NCBI GenBank assembly: GCA_029215795.1
Contig: JARDYH010000005.1
Coordinates: 41,794,001-41,858,000 of the forward strand
Direction: 5' to 3'
Length of the DNA: 64,000 nt
Source: Anniella stebbinsi
Lineage: Eukaryota > Chordata > Lepidosauria > Squamata > Anniellidae
Each line of letters begins with the position of its first letter. Position 1 is the stretch's first letter. The notes beneath the pieces are model-generated. The model worked only from the letters and a program-made list of their open reading frames with translations, did not search any database and had not been told where the DNA came from. The position numbers were made by a program, and so were the translations under genes. This document shows positions 21,076-32,799 of the stretch, one piece after another.

Positions 21076-24000
21076 GTGTAAATTATGGGCCACATTTATC
21101 AATGATCTGCAAAGGAAGACTGGGCAGGCCCTATTCTACCCCAGCAACTATGCCAGGGGTGGTATAGGGTGAAAACATTCTATGTCTGTTGAGTGGCATC
21201 TTGCGATCGCCACCCCCAGGCCATACCCCTGTTGTGGAGGGTAGGCCTTCTCGCATCGCTCCCCTCCAGGGCCGCCCAACACTGGGTGAAGCGAGTTGAG
21301 TTGGCCTCACAGGTCAGCCCTATCCCCCCACTGGGGCCGCACAACCCTTAGTGGAAGGCCTCAGACATGACCTGTAACCTGAATGGTGCCACAGAATGCT
21401 CACCATCCCTTTCCTAATTGTGCCCGCCCCTACCTGCCTGAAATTAGTGACCAAATTAACCTGTAAGCGAAGTATAAATCTTTCCTAAGACACTCTCTCC
21501 AGACTTACAGTGTGAAGTAGGTGAAAAATCCATAGGCCAGGCCAATCAGCCTATGGGCCAAAATTCCTACTTGGCCCCTGAACAGGTGACCAGATGAACC
21601 CACACTGCATACTGGGAGGGAGGGAGGGAGCCGTGAAAAGAAGAGGTGGGAAAATGGGCTCAATGGCCTAATATAGATTCATCTGCCCCACTCCGGCATC
21701 TGGTGCCACCATGCTCCCACCAATGGGGAGAAGACACATCTCTCTTTTCCCTACCACCCGCAACTGCCTCCCCGCACCCACATGCCAGGTCACGGGGGAA
21801 GGGCGTTTGTCTTAAATGGTGGTTGGATGGGATGATTCTCAATGAGTTACTTCTCTTGGCTAGTTGGCTGATGAGTGAAGTCTTGCAGAAGCTGTAACTC
21901 AGGATTGGTGGGGTGGGGGAGGTTTGCATATGCAAAGCCAGGAAAATCTGATCCACAGAATGGAAAAGAGCATGGCATGACTGCCTAGGCAATTCCCACA
22001 CATCAGCGGGAAAACATAGACGTGCAAATTGATACTTAGCAAATTAGAACACCACACACAGCATTTTTGTGAGTTTTCACAAGCTGGATCACAATTAGTG
22101 GTCTAATTTAGGACAGGGTCATGGTTTCATTGGTTTTAATGACACTTGCACAAGGAGAAAATATTGGCAGTCTACTTTGCGGAAGCTCTTCCTTTCTCCC
22201 TGGGGAGGCCCTCTTATGTGGTTGTTCTTTTCTGCATTCTCCTCTGTAGTTGTTAATTTCTATAAACACTTTATTCATTTATTTATTGGGAAAGTTAATT
22301 CCCTATTATTTGGGCATACATCATTGTAATAATCTTGCTTAAAACAAAATTAAAATGATCATTATAAAATCAGCAGAACGTGCTGACTGGGAAATGCTGG
22401 GACTTTTTTCTGTCTTACCATGCATAGGATTGTGGCCTTAGAAGGTTAATGTTTCTTCATATCACCCGTAATTTAGACTGGTCAAAATATTGTTGTCTTT
22501 CAGATGAATCCATTGCACAATATGTGCCTATCGGTGTTATTTTACAGGCAAGGTTTTATCTTCCCTGTGCAACTGTGAATCACTTTTTTATTTGCAACAC
22601 CTGGCCTGCATTCTCTTGACTGCCTAGTTTATTCTGGCAAAAGACAAAAAAAAAGCCATCCTCTTAAAATAAAACATATAATGAGGCTAATAAAGTCTTT
22701 CCTCCAGTTGCGGAATGATGCATCCTTATGAACTTGTTTATCAGCAAAGTGCTTCACCTTGCTATAAATCAAAACATTATTGAATTTTTGGTGCCCATTA
22801 TCTGTTATCAGAACACAGTTTGCTGGCTCTGGAGATGCAAACAGGTTCAGTATGGTGCAGATGGATGTTATTTTACCAACAGTTATCTTTCCACAATAGC
22901 TCCCTAAGCTTTTTAAAGTGCTGCACCAACTGTCAACATGGCAAGTTCTAAAATAGCTGGTGCTATTCTTTTTAGTGGTGCTGACTAACATTACCATTTT
23001 ATGCACTGGAAAATATATATGAAATAGCTCTAACCTTAGTGCAATATGAATAAATCATCTTATTCTAGGAGAACTAAACAACCATGCCAGAGTTTCTTGT
23101 TAGGGAAGTGAGCCGCTGTTCAAAAACATGGCAGAAAGTAAGGCGTGGAATGATAGTTTTGCTGATGGACTGAGTAACAGCTGCTTGCCTGGTTCTTTAG
23201 AACCTGAAGTTTTGAAGTGCTGAACACCAATAGATACAGCAAAGAAGAAATGGGAGCATCTGGAATTAGAATAGTATCAAATAAAATACTTGAAGTTTCT
23301 TTTCCTAATTTTAGAAGGAGCTCCCAAAATAAAATTAAAAAGGGAGTTCTTACATATCTATACTAGTAAATTTGGGGGAAATAAATTTGAGCAGTTAGAT
23401 CTAAAACACAGACTTCTAAAATAGCTGGAGCAACTCTTTTTCGTGGTGCTGACTAATAGTACCATTAGTTAATGGAAGTAATTGGCAAGAGATTCAGGGC
23501 CGATAACATTGCAACATTACTTTCATTGAAGGGTTAATGAATTGGAACTTAATTAACCAAGTGTCATCTGAACATGGACTCAGGCAGCTTGATACATTAC
23601 AGTCCAGAAGCAGAGTCAAGCAGGGATCCAAGGCCAGTAGCACAGAAGTTAAATCACAAGGTAAGGTCAGGAAATCAGGACTCATGGCAGTAGGAGCTGG
23701 TAAGACAGTGCTTCTAGCACTGGCTAGGCAGAGCTTGCTGAGCCTCACCCAGGCTCAGCTGCACTACACTGTGGCTCTCTGGCCAGAGCCCTGCTCATGA
23801 GAAGTCACATTCTCTTGAGGACTCTTATCTTTTTTTTGCCAGAGGGAACTCTTTCCTCTGGTTATGGTCTTGATCTAACCCTTGATCTTCTTGTGGGCTA
23901 GGTGGTGGTTTAGTATCCCCCTCAAACGCAAAAGCAGAACTTTCCACCTTTTGAGGGGCATGGTCTGAAGTCCTCTCTCCTGAGAGCCTATAACCTTCTT

Positions 24001-24289
24001 GATCAACCCAAGGATCCATGAAGTATCATGATTCCCAGGGACATTTGGTTCAGAAGGCTCCAGATCATCATGTCACAAGAATTCCTCAAGATGGGTCATT
24101 ACACTCCCCAGTGATTTAGGGCTCACTGCTGGGCATTTAAAATGGCCAAGACCAGCATCATTCACAGTTGGCCCTCAGCATTTCCCCCCTATGCTGGGTA
24201 CTGATGCCAGACTTGACTAGTTATAATGGCTATATGCTACATCCAAGATTGGAGGCAGTAATGAAAAGCCACAACAGGAAAGGGCTAAT
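21076..24289. other. Unique DNA; no gene recognised
   Basis: 21100-21650 is relatively GC-rich with no recognised family. A local ~60-bp direct repeat lies at 22938-23003 and 23405-23470. 23520-24060 has text loosely like an LTR-element interior ('GTCCAGAAGCAGAGTCAAGC'), but nothing I can assign. No exon-like frames are seen. Confidence 0.35.
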
Positions 24290-24405
24290 GCCTTTATATC
24301 CTGCTTCTGGGGTTCCTAGCAGCACCTAGTTGACCACCGTAGGATACTTGAAGCTGAACTATATGGTCTGATCCAGCAGGACTCTTCTTATGCTCTCAGC
24401 ACTCA
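24290..24405 (+). mobile_element. CR1 LINE 3' fragment
   Basis: 'TATGGTCTGATCCAGCAGGA' followed by 'CTCTTCTTATGCTCTCAGC' is the CR1 3' UTR end (ctgatccagcagggctcttcttatgttctt). Only about 115 bp remain. Confidence 0.75.
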
Positions 24406-25094
24406 CACAAAAGTAGAATTCTTGGAAGATATGACTGTTCAGATGTTATATTAATCCATTGTGGATCACTCAAAAGCATGAACTATGGTAGCTTTGAATG
24501 ATGTGTGGTGGGAGTCCCCCCCCCCCCATGCCTGCAGTGGGATTAGAAGGCTTCCATGGTGGTTCCCATGTTGTGTGATGGGAGCTCCGTGGGTAGTTTT
24601 GCTCATTCTGGTGAAAAAGCAAATAAAAAATGGCAATGACCATGGGGTTCACTGGTAAGAGCAACCACTACTTCCGGCAATGTTCTTGTCACTGTGGGTT
24701 CCCCCCTCCCATATATTTACATCACTATGCAATGGGTGGAATGGCTGCCGAGGGCCTTGTTTGCACTGCAGAAGAGTTAAACCATGCAGAGGAATTATAG
24801 GTAACTATGGAAGGGTGGGTGGGTATGGGAACAATGTGGCAACATGTGATTCCTGTTTGTGTGGTTTGCCTACCTCTCCTCTCTCTGTAGTCATTACAAT
24901 CAGCTCTCTGTCCTTCCACTTCCTGAATTGGAACCTCAGACCTTGGGAGAGGGATCCGCCATGGAGCCTTCTAGGTTGGCTGGGAGAGACGGGGTAAATA
25001 CCCACTTAGATTTCTTCCTCTGAGCTCAGGCAGAGCTCCGTCTATGGCCTCTGAGGGGAAATCTTCTGCATCCTTTGCCCGCCCCCCACCAACA
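24406..25094. other. Unique DNA with poly-C run
   Basis: A C-run of 13 lies near 24517. Open frames of 60-105 codons overlap on both strands and match nothing recognisable. Confidence 0.35.
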
Positions 25095-25240
25095 CTGTCT
25101 CAAAGGTGCAAACCTATGCATGTTTTAGACAGAAACACATCCTACAACTCTCAGCATGTTCCAGCCAATCATACTAGTTTGAGCATGCTGGGAGTTGCAG
25201 GACTTTCTCTGTCTCAACATGCTTAGGATTGTGCCCTAGA
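25095..25240. mobile_element. Short palindromic repeat related to family G
   Basis: 'TCCTACAACTCTCAGCATG' pairs with 'CATGCTGGGAGTTGCAGGA'. Flanks carry 'TTTTAGACAGAAACACATCC' and 'CTTAGGATTGTGCCCTAG'. A more decayed relative may lie at 22375-22440 ('ATGCTGGGACTTTTTTCTG'). Confidence 0.55.
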
Positions 25241-26241
25241 TGTATTAATTTTCACTTGTTAGATAATTCCATTTAAGCGTTCTGAATGTTTGATCAGCCT
25301 ATTCGCAGTTCGAAAGCATAACAGTGGCAAAAGATACTTTGCCCATCAAAACAGTCATAGCAATGTGCTGCATTTAAATTAGGGTTTTTTTTTTTAGTGA
25401 ACAACATTTATTTTGCTTAGATAGTGTTGCAGTTTTATGCAAAAAAACCAAAACAAAACACTATACGTTCTTTCTACTAACTAAAGGCCAAAGGCCAAAA
25501 TGAAGTTTATATATTGTTCCCTTATAGCGAGAACAATAGTGCAATGGAGGGACCTTGTCCCATGCTGTTCTTCAGCATGGAATTGCTCCAGTGATTACAT
25601 AAAGAGACAAATGCTTGAAAAGTCAGATATTACATTCACTCACAAAAATGAGTGGGCAAATCTCTGAGCTTTCCATAAATGAGCATGAAACAAAGAGTGA
25701 CACAATTAAAATGATTCAGTCAATTAAGACTAAATTACATGTTATTCTTTCAAATCATTGTTATCCTCACTTTAGGAGTCATGTGAATTCAGGGTTGAGT
25801 TGAGTTTTTTTAAAAAACAAAAACAAAATATCCTCATTTTTTTCATCTTTTTTTCCTCCAAATGGGAACAATCACACCAAACTGATGTGCAAGTCAGGGG
25901 GGGAAATAGTGCTACTCTATCTAGCATTGGCTTGTTCACAGAGTTAGAGAACAACTATGGCCATTTTCAGTTATCACAAATGATCACATCCCTCAAGATT
26001 CATGAGCAGTTGTATGGGAAAACGAGAGTTCTGTCTTCTCTGATCACACCCTTTCATTCCCAGAGACATTTGATGCTCCAGAATGCAAGTGTGTGGCAGC
26101 TGCCAAGGATGGCCACTGTCAATAGGTCACCAAACATGAGGACACTAATTTGCACAAAATGTAATTTATTGTGTAGATTCAAATTTAGAAATAATTCGAA
26201 TATAGAAATACAATACATTTCCCCATTGTGTGGGACACTGT
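25241..26241. other. AT-rich unique DNA
   Basis: No gene or known repeat is recognised. A 202-codon plus-strand frame (25800-26408) runs into element E and has no recognisable domain; I treat it as chance. Confidence 0.4.
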
Positions 26242-27174
26242 GGCCCCATTCAGACGACGCTGTTACCCATGCCGTTAACCCTTTTGTGGTTAGTGTGGTT
26301 AGGGCAACATGGTTAACAGTGTCATCTGAACACCCATTTCCCCTAACCATCTGCCCCATTAACCACATTGTGGTTAGGCTCACTAACCACGTTGTACAAC
26401 ATGGTTAGTGGCACTAACTATGGCTAAAAGTGTCATCTGACATGTGTCTGTAGTTAAGGTGTTAAGAGGTTAAGGGGTTAAGAGGTTAAGGAGTTAAGGC
26501 ATAGAGCTTCCTGTACAGAGTGGCCTAACTAGGAAGGGCCACTCTAGACAGTGGGCTCTATGGCTGCTCTGGACTTCCAATTGATTCGCTCACTGCGGCT
26601 GCCATTTCATCTTTCTCATTAGGTTTTTGGCACGATTTTTGCTCTTCTTAGCGCAGTGTGCTTACAGTAGACCTTTTTAAATCCCCACTTGCAATTTCCC
26701 CATACAAAGCATCCATTTCTCCTACCTCATTGAAGCACCTTTACACCCCTCAGACTTTGATTACTGTGGCAGCACTGCCTGATGACGCGGCTAGCGTGGC
26801 CATTTCAGAAGGCTTCCACCACCCCTGTGATGACTGTAGAGGTATAGCAGGCATGGTGATGCAAAAAGCCAAGGAACTGCTCACTAAATGGGGTGACGCA
26901 TGTATGTAATTGCTGATTTGATTGGTGCCTGCACTAAAATGGTGGTTGTAACTGCCAGGGCTCCTAGATCTAGGGCTGATGGGATGTGGGGTGGATCACT
27001 TGGAGGAATCAGGTAGTCCACTAACCAATTTGTGGTTTGCGGGTGGTTAAGGAAAATTTAACCACAAAAGGGTTAACAGTGTCGTCTGTAAGCGTTCTGC
27101 ATGTGATTAGTGTTAACCACAGCTGAACGTGGTTAAGCTAACCACAAACCCCTGAGTGTCATCTGAATGGGGCC
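26242..27174. mobile_element. Palindromic DNA transposon E (933 bp)
   Basis: Left end GGCCCCATTCAGACGAC and right end GTCATCTGAATGGGGCC form a clear terminal inverted repeat. Both subtermini carry many copies of AACCACAAA/TTTGTGGTTA and 'AGTGTCATCTGAAC'. The left arm includes a GTTAAGG minisatellite at about 26453-26500. The interior (26510-27000) is unrelated to the arms and contains no transposase. TSDs are not recognisable (GACACTGT left, TGCACCTT right). Confidence 0.75.
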
Positions 27175-27370
27175 TGCACCTTGTTCTGTCTGCTCAGTCC
27201 AGGTGCAGTTGATGGAAAACTTCAAGGTCCAGCTCTTGCTTCTGACAGTTCATTATCTTAATACTGGACCTGAACTGGACAGCCCTTCAGATAGAGGATA
27301 CCTTCAAAATAGAGGACAGTCCAGTGGTAGTTCTTCAAATAGAGGACTGTCCTCTTGAAAAGAGGACACA
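27175..27370 (-). mobile_element. hAT-like end fragment (TAGGGTGACCATGTGTCC type)
   Basis: On the minus strand the fragment reads 'CCATGTGTCCTCTTTTCAAG', then AGGACAGTCCTCTATTTGAA, a hAT-like terminus related to that at 8174. The last bases (TAGGGTGA) are missing at 27368. The 'TTCAAATAGAGGAC' block repeats twice more internally. It abuts element E directly. Confidence 0.5.
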
Positions 27371-28864
27371 TGGATACATTCGCTGCTGTGCTGTGGTTTT
27401 CCATTTAAATTTAGCATTCTAAAAGGTTGGAGAAGAAAGACTACCTGGCCACCTCATTTAACAAAAAATATCTCACCTGAACTCTGTCTTCACCTGACTA
27501 TTCACTTCCTACACTGGAATCCTCCCAATTTTGGGAGGGAAATGGTTGGACTGGCCCTAATTGAGACATTTTCCATATGTAAGTCCCACTATGTTCAATT
27601 GGGCTTACTCCCAAGTAAGTGTAGCCATCCTACTGTGGATTTTGGATTCCCCTCCCCTAATGGACCAACACAGTTATCTATGTCTTTTCTATGAAACTGT
27701 AACACTTGCATGGAAATAATGTAATCTCTCCCCTAGAGATTTTACAGTAAACATATTTTCCATTCTTCTGCAGCATGTAGCACTTCAGCTGTGCTTGCTT
27801 GTTGGCAGTGTGTTTTTATTAACTTATCTCCAGCCTGGCAGCTATTTTTCCACTAGTGATTGGTTTCCTTTTCGTGTATTCCCTGGGCAGAACAGGTGAC
27901 CTTTGTTTCACCTATGAATTTTAGCATGGTGCATCATTTCACGTGGGAATATGAATGCATCTAAGAGACTCTAAGTTCTAATAAATGTTTCGGAATAAGT
28001 ATTAGAATTGTAAGTCCATGTTTTGTTAAATTTCTTAACCTATTAGTTTATTTTAAATTTGCATTGCAAACTAAACTTTCACATTTTAAAAGATTTGCGG
28101 AAAGCCCAAACAGCAAAGTGGAGTTTGGGGGAAATATGTTCCGTTCTTCATTATCAGAGATGCTGGTGAAGTTCTCCATGCTTGAGCTGGGGAACTCATA
28201 AAGCCCACCCCAAAAGTGAACTTTACAATCTCCAAAATTCTTCAAGGGATGATTTAAACCAGATGAGTGAGAGTTATTTTCTGAGCTTAGCATGGGCTCC
28301 AGAAATATACCAGGTTATTTCCAACTTCATTATGGAAATAGCTGAGTTTATTTCAGAGTGAATGTGACCCTTCACAGGACAAAGTTCACCCCTCACTACT
28401 CTCAATGGCATAGCTAATTGTTTTCTACTTGGCAAATGAATCAGCAAAATGTATGATCTTCTTTGCAGGCTTCTGAAGGTTCACCTTAATGTGTCTGTTC
28501 ACATGTGGACCCATTCTATCTGACCGTTGTTGTTGTTGTTGTTGTTCGTCTTCTTCTTCATCATCCTTCTTCATATCTAGTTCTCTTATTATATGAATAA
28601 ATGGAAGTGTTCTTTTGTATGTCCTCGATGGACTAAAAAACAGTATATCTGATTGTTATGAAACTTTTAGGATTTGTTCTACCTCTAGCTGGAATAGTTT
28701 TAGGCATAGTGAAAATTTTGACCATCAAACAAGCCCCAAATATTGAAAAACAAAACAAATCTCCCCACACACACACGTTAAAGTGTGAAAAAACAACAAC
28801 ACCAAGCACAGTTTGAAGCCAGAGAAGATCAGTAGGCCCATTTGTAGGTTTGCCCCCCCTGCTG
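27371..28864. other. Unique DNA with small repeats
   Basis: A short interspersed repeat lies at 27565-27630 ('TTGGGCTTACTCCCAAGTAA'), also seen at 42785-42865. (GTT)n lies at about 28526-28546 followed by CTT/CAT-rich sequence. No gene is recognised. Confidence 0.4.
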
Positions 28865-29200
28865 TGAGGCAGCTCCATCTAAGTGAAATGATGGAATTCA
28901 CTACAACAAGATGTAGTGATGGCTACCAATTTGGATGGCTCTAAAAGGGGGTTGAATAAATTCTTAGAGGAGAAGGCTGTCAATGGCTACTCACAGCTAT
29001 GTGCTAACTCCAGTATCAGTGGCAATAACCCTATATACGCCAGTTGCTGGGAAACATGGGTGGGAGGGTGCCGCTGTACCATGTCCTGCTTGTAGGTCCC
29101 TGGTCGACAGCTGGTTGGCCACTGTGTGAACTGAGTTCTGGACTAGATGGGTCCTTGGTCTGATCCAGCAGGGCTCTTCATATGTTCTTATGTTCTTAAG
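28865..29200 (+). mobile_element. CR1 LINE 3' end
   Basis: 'GGAATTCACTACAACAAGAT', 'GATGGCTACCAATTTGGATG', 'AAAGGGGGTTGAATAAATTC', 'CACTGTGTGAACTGAG', 'TCTGATCCAGCAGGGCTCTT' and the terminal octamer repeat ATGTTCTT ATGTTCTT A. This is the end of the CR1 ORF2 plus 3' UTR with the CR1-type microsatellite-like tail. It is 5'-truncated at about 28865 and non-coding. Confidence 0.88.
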
Positions 29201-29399
29201 GGGTATGGAGTGGACAAACCCCTCCCTCGGGGCTGTAGGGATGGAGCATGCCAAGAGCTGTGCCTAGCATGCCAACAGGGGAGCCTCAGGCAGAGTGGGC
29301 ACAGCTGTGTAAGTCTGCTTGAAGGCTTCTCTGTATCAACCTAAAGGCAATTTCAACCTGTGCAAAGCCAGATCTGTTCACTTGTTGAAAATATTGCTG

Positions 29400-29530
29400 G
29401 CAGGTAAATAATAATAATAATAATAATCATAATAATAATTTTATTTCTTATCCACCTCTTCCTCTGGATCGAGGTGGTGAACAACATCAAATATAAAATA
29501 CATATATGACAACCATTCTCCACAGTGTCA
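29400..29530 (-). mobile_element. L2/CR1-clade LINE 3' tail
   Basis: On the plus strand (AAT)n is followed by 'ATTTCTTATCCACCTCTTCC' and 'GGATCGAGGTGGTGAACAAC'. Reversed, this is the same LINE 3' terminus as at 5110-5192. Confidence 0.75.
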
Positions 29531-29785
29531 ACTATTTAACTGTTTGTTTGGGCTAATTGGCAGTTGGACTTAAAACCTAGTTGGAATGGTCTGGATTTAA
29601 TGATCACATGATGAAAAGGAAAGTTAAGGGGTAAGTTTTGGGAATGACTTTCATTCACCACAAAACCAAGTTTGTAGCCTGAACCTTACCTGTCTTTGAT
29701 TTACCTATTGTTCCACATATATTAAGTGTGGGGTAGAAATTCATTTGGCTTTAATAGGAATCGACATACTTCATACCTCATGAAC

Positions 29786-29950
29786 GAAAATGCAATTTTC
29801 CAAATTTTGCAGTGCAGATTGCCTTTCAAAAAATAGGTACAAAAGTGTGTACATTAGGGGAAATTGCATACATAAATGCATACACTTGGGGAATTTGTGT
29901 ACAAAAATGCATACACATTTTTGTGCGGGCTTAACAAAAACACACACTGA
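29786..29950. repeat. Degenerate tandem repeat, CATACATTAGGGGAA type
   Basis: Imperfect units such as 'GTGTACATTAGGGGAAATTG' and 'GCATACACTTGGGGAATTTG' repeat about every 35 bp. The same text appears at 35490-35520 ('GTGTACATTAGGGGAATGTG'), so it is an interspersed family with an internal tandem segment. Class unknown. Confidence 0.5.
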
Positions 29951-30289
29951 TGCAGAAGGAGAATGAAACAAATGTGTGTTTAAAAATTGCCAACATTATA
30001 GAAAGTGAAAGAGATAGATTTGTCCTTTCCAATCTGTTTATTTGTTCTGACCCTCTTTATTTGTGCCCCGAGACGCTTCTCTTGCAGCCTCCCAGGCTCT
30101 CTGCCCCTTCTGATTTTTGTTTAGTTCTTAAGATTTTTAAAATATTAAATCATTAAAAAACACCACAGCTTGCTGCAAAGAAAAGTGCTGGCCTCCAGAG
30201 CCATCTTTAGTTTGGTTCGATTAAAAAGTATTTGACAGAATGGCTGCAATGCTTGTGCCTCCCCCCTCTGTCTGTGCCTTGAAATCCCA

Positions 30290-30500
30290 CATTTATGGAT
30301 TACATTTGTATCCTACGATTCCTATAAGGACCTCAAGGCAGCCCAGACTGGGGTTATCTTATTTTATCCTCACAACAACCTTGTAAAGTCGGTGAAGTTG
30401 AGCAAATTCTAACCACCCAGTGTATTTCATGCACAACTGAGGATCTGAAGCCAGATGCCCCAAGTTAAACACTGTTCACTATACAACCCTGGCTTTCTCT
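30290..30500 (-). mobile_element. tRNA-derived SINE, reptile MIR/CORE-like
   Basis: Plus-strand text 'TTATCCTCACAACAACCTTG' and 'CCTCAAGGCAGCCCAG' is the body of a widespread squamate SINE. The minus-strand head at 30440-30500 reads 'CCAGGGTTGTATAGTGAACA', then 'CTTGGGGCATCTGGCTTCAG', a decayed tRNA-like promoter. Confidence 0.6.
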
Positions 30501-30511
30501 ACAGTATGGTG

Positions 30512-30829
30512 TAGGGTGACCATATAGAAAGGAAGACAGGGCTCCTGTCTCTTTAACAGTTGCATAGAAAAGGGATTTCAGCAGGCATCATTTTATGAAT
30601 GCAGTACCTAGTGAAATTCCCTCTTCATCACAACAGTTAAAGCTGCAGGAGCCCTGCCCTCTGTTGTATCTGGTCACTCTAGTATAGCTCCTGCAGCTTT
30701 AACTGTTGTGATGAAGAGGGGATTTCACCAGTTACTGCATGCATACAAATGACACCTGCTGAAATTCCCTTTTCTGTGCAACTGTTAAAGATACAGGAGC
30801 CTCGCCCTCTTTTCCACATGGTCACCCTA
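30512..30829. mobile_element. Family A hAT-like MITE, copy A3 (318 bp)
   Basis: Ends TAGGGTGACCATATAG and CATGGTCACCCTA; TSD GTATGGTG / GTATGATG (7 of 8 match). It has the same internal inverted repeat and central 'TATCTGGTCACTCTAGTAT' as A1. It contains 'CTCCTGTCTCTTTAACAG', a variant of the usual CTCATGTAACTTTAACAG. Confidence 0.9.
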
Positions 30830-30914
30830 GTATGATGAGCATCTGTGATTGTTCTGTTATATGATGGTTGTGCTGCACATGATAAGCCTGCATGTTTAAA
30901 TATACCCTTCCCCC

Positions 30915-30915
30915 C

Positions 30916-30957
<42 letters not shown>

Positions 30958-31130
30958 TACACTTATATACCGCCCCATAGCCGAAGCTCTCTGGGCGGTT
31001 TACAAAAATTAAAAAGACTGAGCATTAAAAAGACAATATACAAAATTTTAAAAGCATCGGAATAGAACTTCCCATCCCCCTGAGTGAAAAAGATGCATTC
31101 TCCACTGCAAACCTGAAAAATGCATATCGA
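30915..31130 (-). mobile_element. Squamate LINE 3' tail (CCGCCCAGAGAGCTTCGG type)
   Basis: (ATT)n at 30916-30956, then 'ACTTATATACCGCCCCATAG', 'CCGAAGCTCTCTGGGCGGTT' and 'TACAAAAATTAAAAAGACTG'. This is a common squamate LINE 3' terminus in reverse orientation; related tails are at 35108, 41620, 45545 and 55320. Confidence 0.8.
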
Positions 31131-31312
31131 GCTGCAGTCCTGTGCAGTTTATATTCTTCCCCAGCTGTAATCGTTTTGGTTTATTACTGCTTGGTAGATT
31201 ATATCACTTCTGGGATCTTAGAACTGCTGCGGTACCACCAGGAATCAGCTACTTTGAAGTGGAAAGGCCACAAAGGTTGTGGGTCAGAGAAGAGACTAGG
31301 GATGTGCACTGA

Positions 31313-31435
31313 CCCCCCGGATCGGATCGGATAGCGGATCGGAATCGGACCTGGGGGGTCGGATCGGATCGGATCGGATCGGAGGCTGGTCGGATCGGAT
31401 CGGACCAGATGTCCGATCCGGATCGGACGCCATTT
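31313..31435. repeat. Left GGATC/GATCG array of B5
   Basis: Near-tandem GGATCGGATCGG units interrupted by 'GGACCTGGGGGGTC'. The matching array in the other arm is at 34316-34446. These 5-10 bp units form the outermost stem of the foldback. Confidence 0.9.
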
Positions 31436-31469
31436 TGAATGCTTTTTCCCATAGCCAAGTATTGTTTTA

Positions 31470-32540
31470 CAAAAACGCCTATAACTTTTTCATTTTTAAA
31501 GATAGAAGGATGAAACTTGGGGACATTGTAGACTGGTTAGGGATAGTTATCTGTGAGAAATTTCAGAAAGATTGGTGCATGCGTTTTGTGGCAATTAATT
31601 TTTTAATAAATACCCAGGAATGCTTATAACTTTGTCATTTTTAAAGTTACAAACATGAAACTTTGCCACATTGTAGGAGGTACCTTGGGACCTATGTGTG
31701 TGAAATTTCAGAAACATAGGTGCTTGCCTTGTGTGGCAATTAATTTTAGAAAAATAGGTAGTAGTGGGGTAAATACAGTTACGCCTCCCATTTTTTTATT
31801 TTTTAAGATACAAACAGGAAACTTGGGCACATTACAGGTACCACTTGCCTTGATATGTGAGTGAAATTTCAGAAACATTGGAGCTTTCCTTGTGTGGCAA
31901 TTAATTTTTGAAACAATGAGGAAAGAAACACCTATAACTTTGTCATTTTTAAAGTTACACACATGAAACTTTGCCACATTGTAGGTGGTACCTTGGGACC
32001 CATGTGTATGAAATTTCGGAAACGTAGGTGCTTGCCTTGTGTGGCAATTAATTTTTTAATAAATACCCAGGAATGCCTATAACTTTGTCATTTGTAAAGT
32101 TACACACATGAAACTTTGCCACATTGTAGGTGGTACCTTGGGACCTATGTGTGTGAAATTTCAAAAACGTAGGTGCTTGCCTTGTATGGCAATTAATTTT
32201 AGAAAAATGGGTAGTAGTGGGGTAAATACAGTTACGCCTCCCATTTTTTTATTTTTTAAGATACAAACAGGAAACATGGGCACATTACAGGGAACACTTC
32301 ACTTGATAGGTGTGTAAAATTTCAGACAGCTGGGTCCAGGCATGTGGTGGCAATTAATTTTTGAAACAATGAGGAAAGAAACGCCTATAACTTTTTTATT
32401 TTAAAAGTTAGAAGTCTGAACATTGCTCACTTTGTAGATGGGTTAGGGGTAGATATGTGTCAGAAATTTCAGAATGATAGGTCCAGGCATTTGATGGCTA
32501 TGGAATTTTTAAATTACATGTTTCAAAAAAATTTCTACAG
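31470..32540 (+). repeat. Left-arm units of B5, three-monomer higher-order repeat
   Basis: Seven units start near 31476, 31621, 31785, 31931, 32075, 32238 and 32384. Each follows the order 'CGCCTATAACTTT', 'AAGTTACA..ATGAAACTTTGC', 'CACATTGTAGGTGGTACC', 'GAAATTTCAGAAAC', 'TGTGGCAATTAATTTT'. Spacings alternate about 145, 164 and 146 bp, and units three apart (about 453 bp) are most alike; for example the 'TACGCCTCCCATTTTTTTAT' variant recurs every third unit. This is satellite-type higher-order structure inside a transposon arm. Confidence 0.85.
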
Positions 32541-32780
32541 AGGCCAGGTCTTCCCCTCCCGCTTCCCGCGAAGAAAAGGAAACACTGTCTCGTCTCGATC
32601 CCTTTGATCCTTGCTAGTATCCATTACAGGGCTCGTGTCTGCTTGAGTAAAAAAGTGAAAGTAGGAAAGCAGACACGAGCCCTGTAATGGATACTAGCAA
32701 GGATCAAAGGGATCGAGACGAGACAGTGTTTCCTTTTCTTCGCGGGAAGCGGGAGGGGGAGGAAAGGAAGACCTGGCCTC
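32541..32780. repeat. Central hairpin of B5
   Basis: The left half 'CTCGTCTCGATCCCTTTGAT', 'CTTGCTAGTATCCATTACAG' pairs perfectly by eye with 'CTGTAATGGATACTAGCAAG' and 'ATCAAAGGGATCGAGACGAG'. It gives about 100 bp of near-perfect stem with a 22-nt A/G-rich loop at 32645-32666. Confidence 0.95.
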
Positions 32781-32799
32781 TGTGGAACATTTTTTGAAA

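Noticed and set aside
25800..26408. 202-codon plus-strand open frame, the longest in the window
   Set aside because: It runs across the left border of element E, so it joins unrelated sequences; no known domain.
26242..27174. 8-bp TSD for element E
   Set aside because: GACACTGT and TGCACCTT do not match at any small offset, so I did not claim one.
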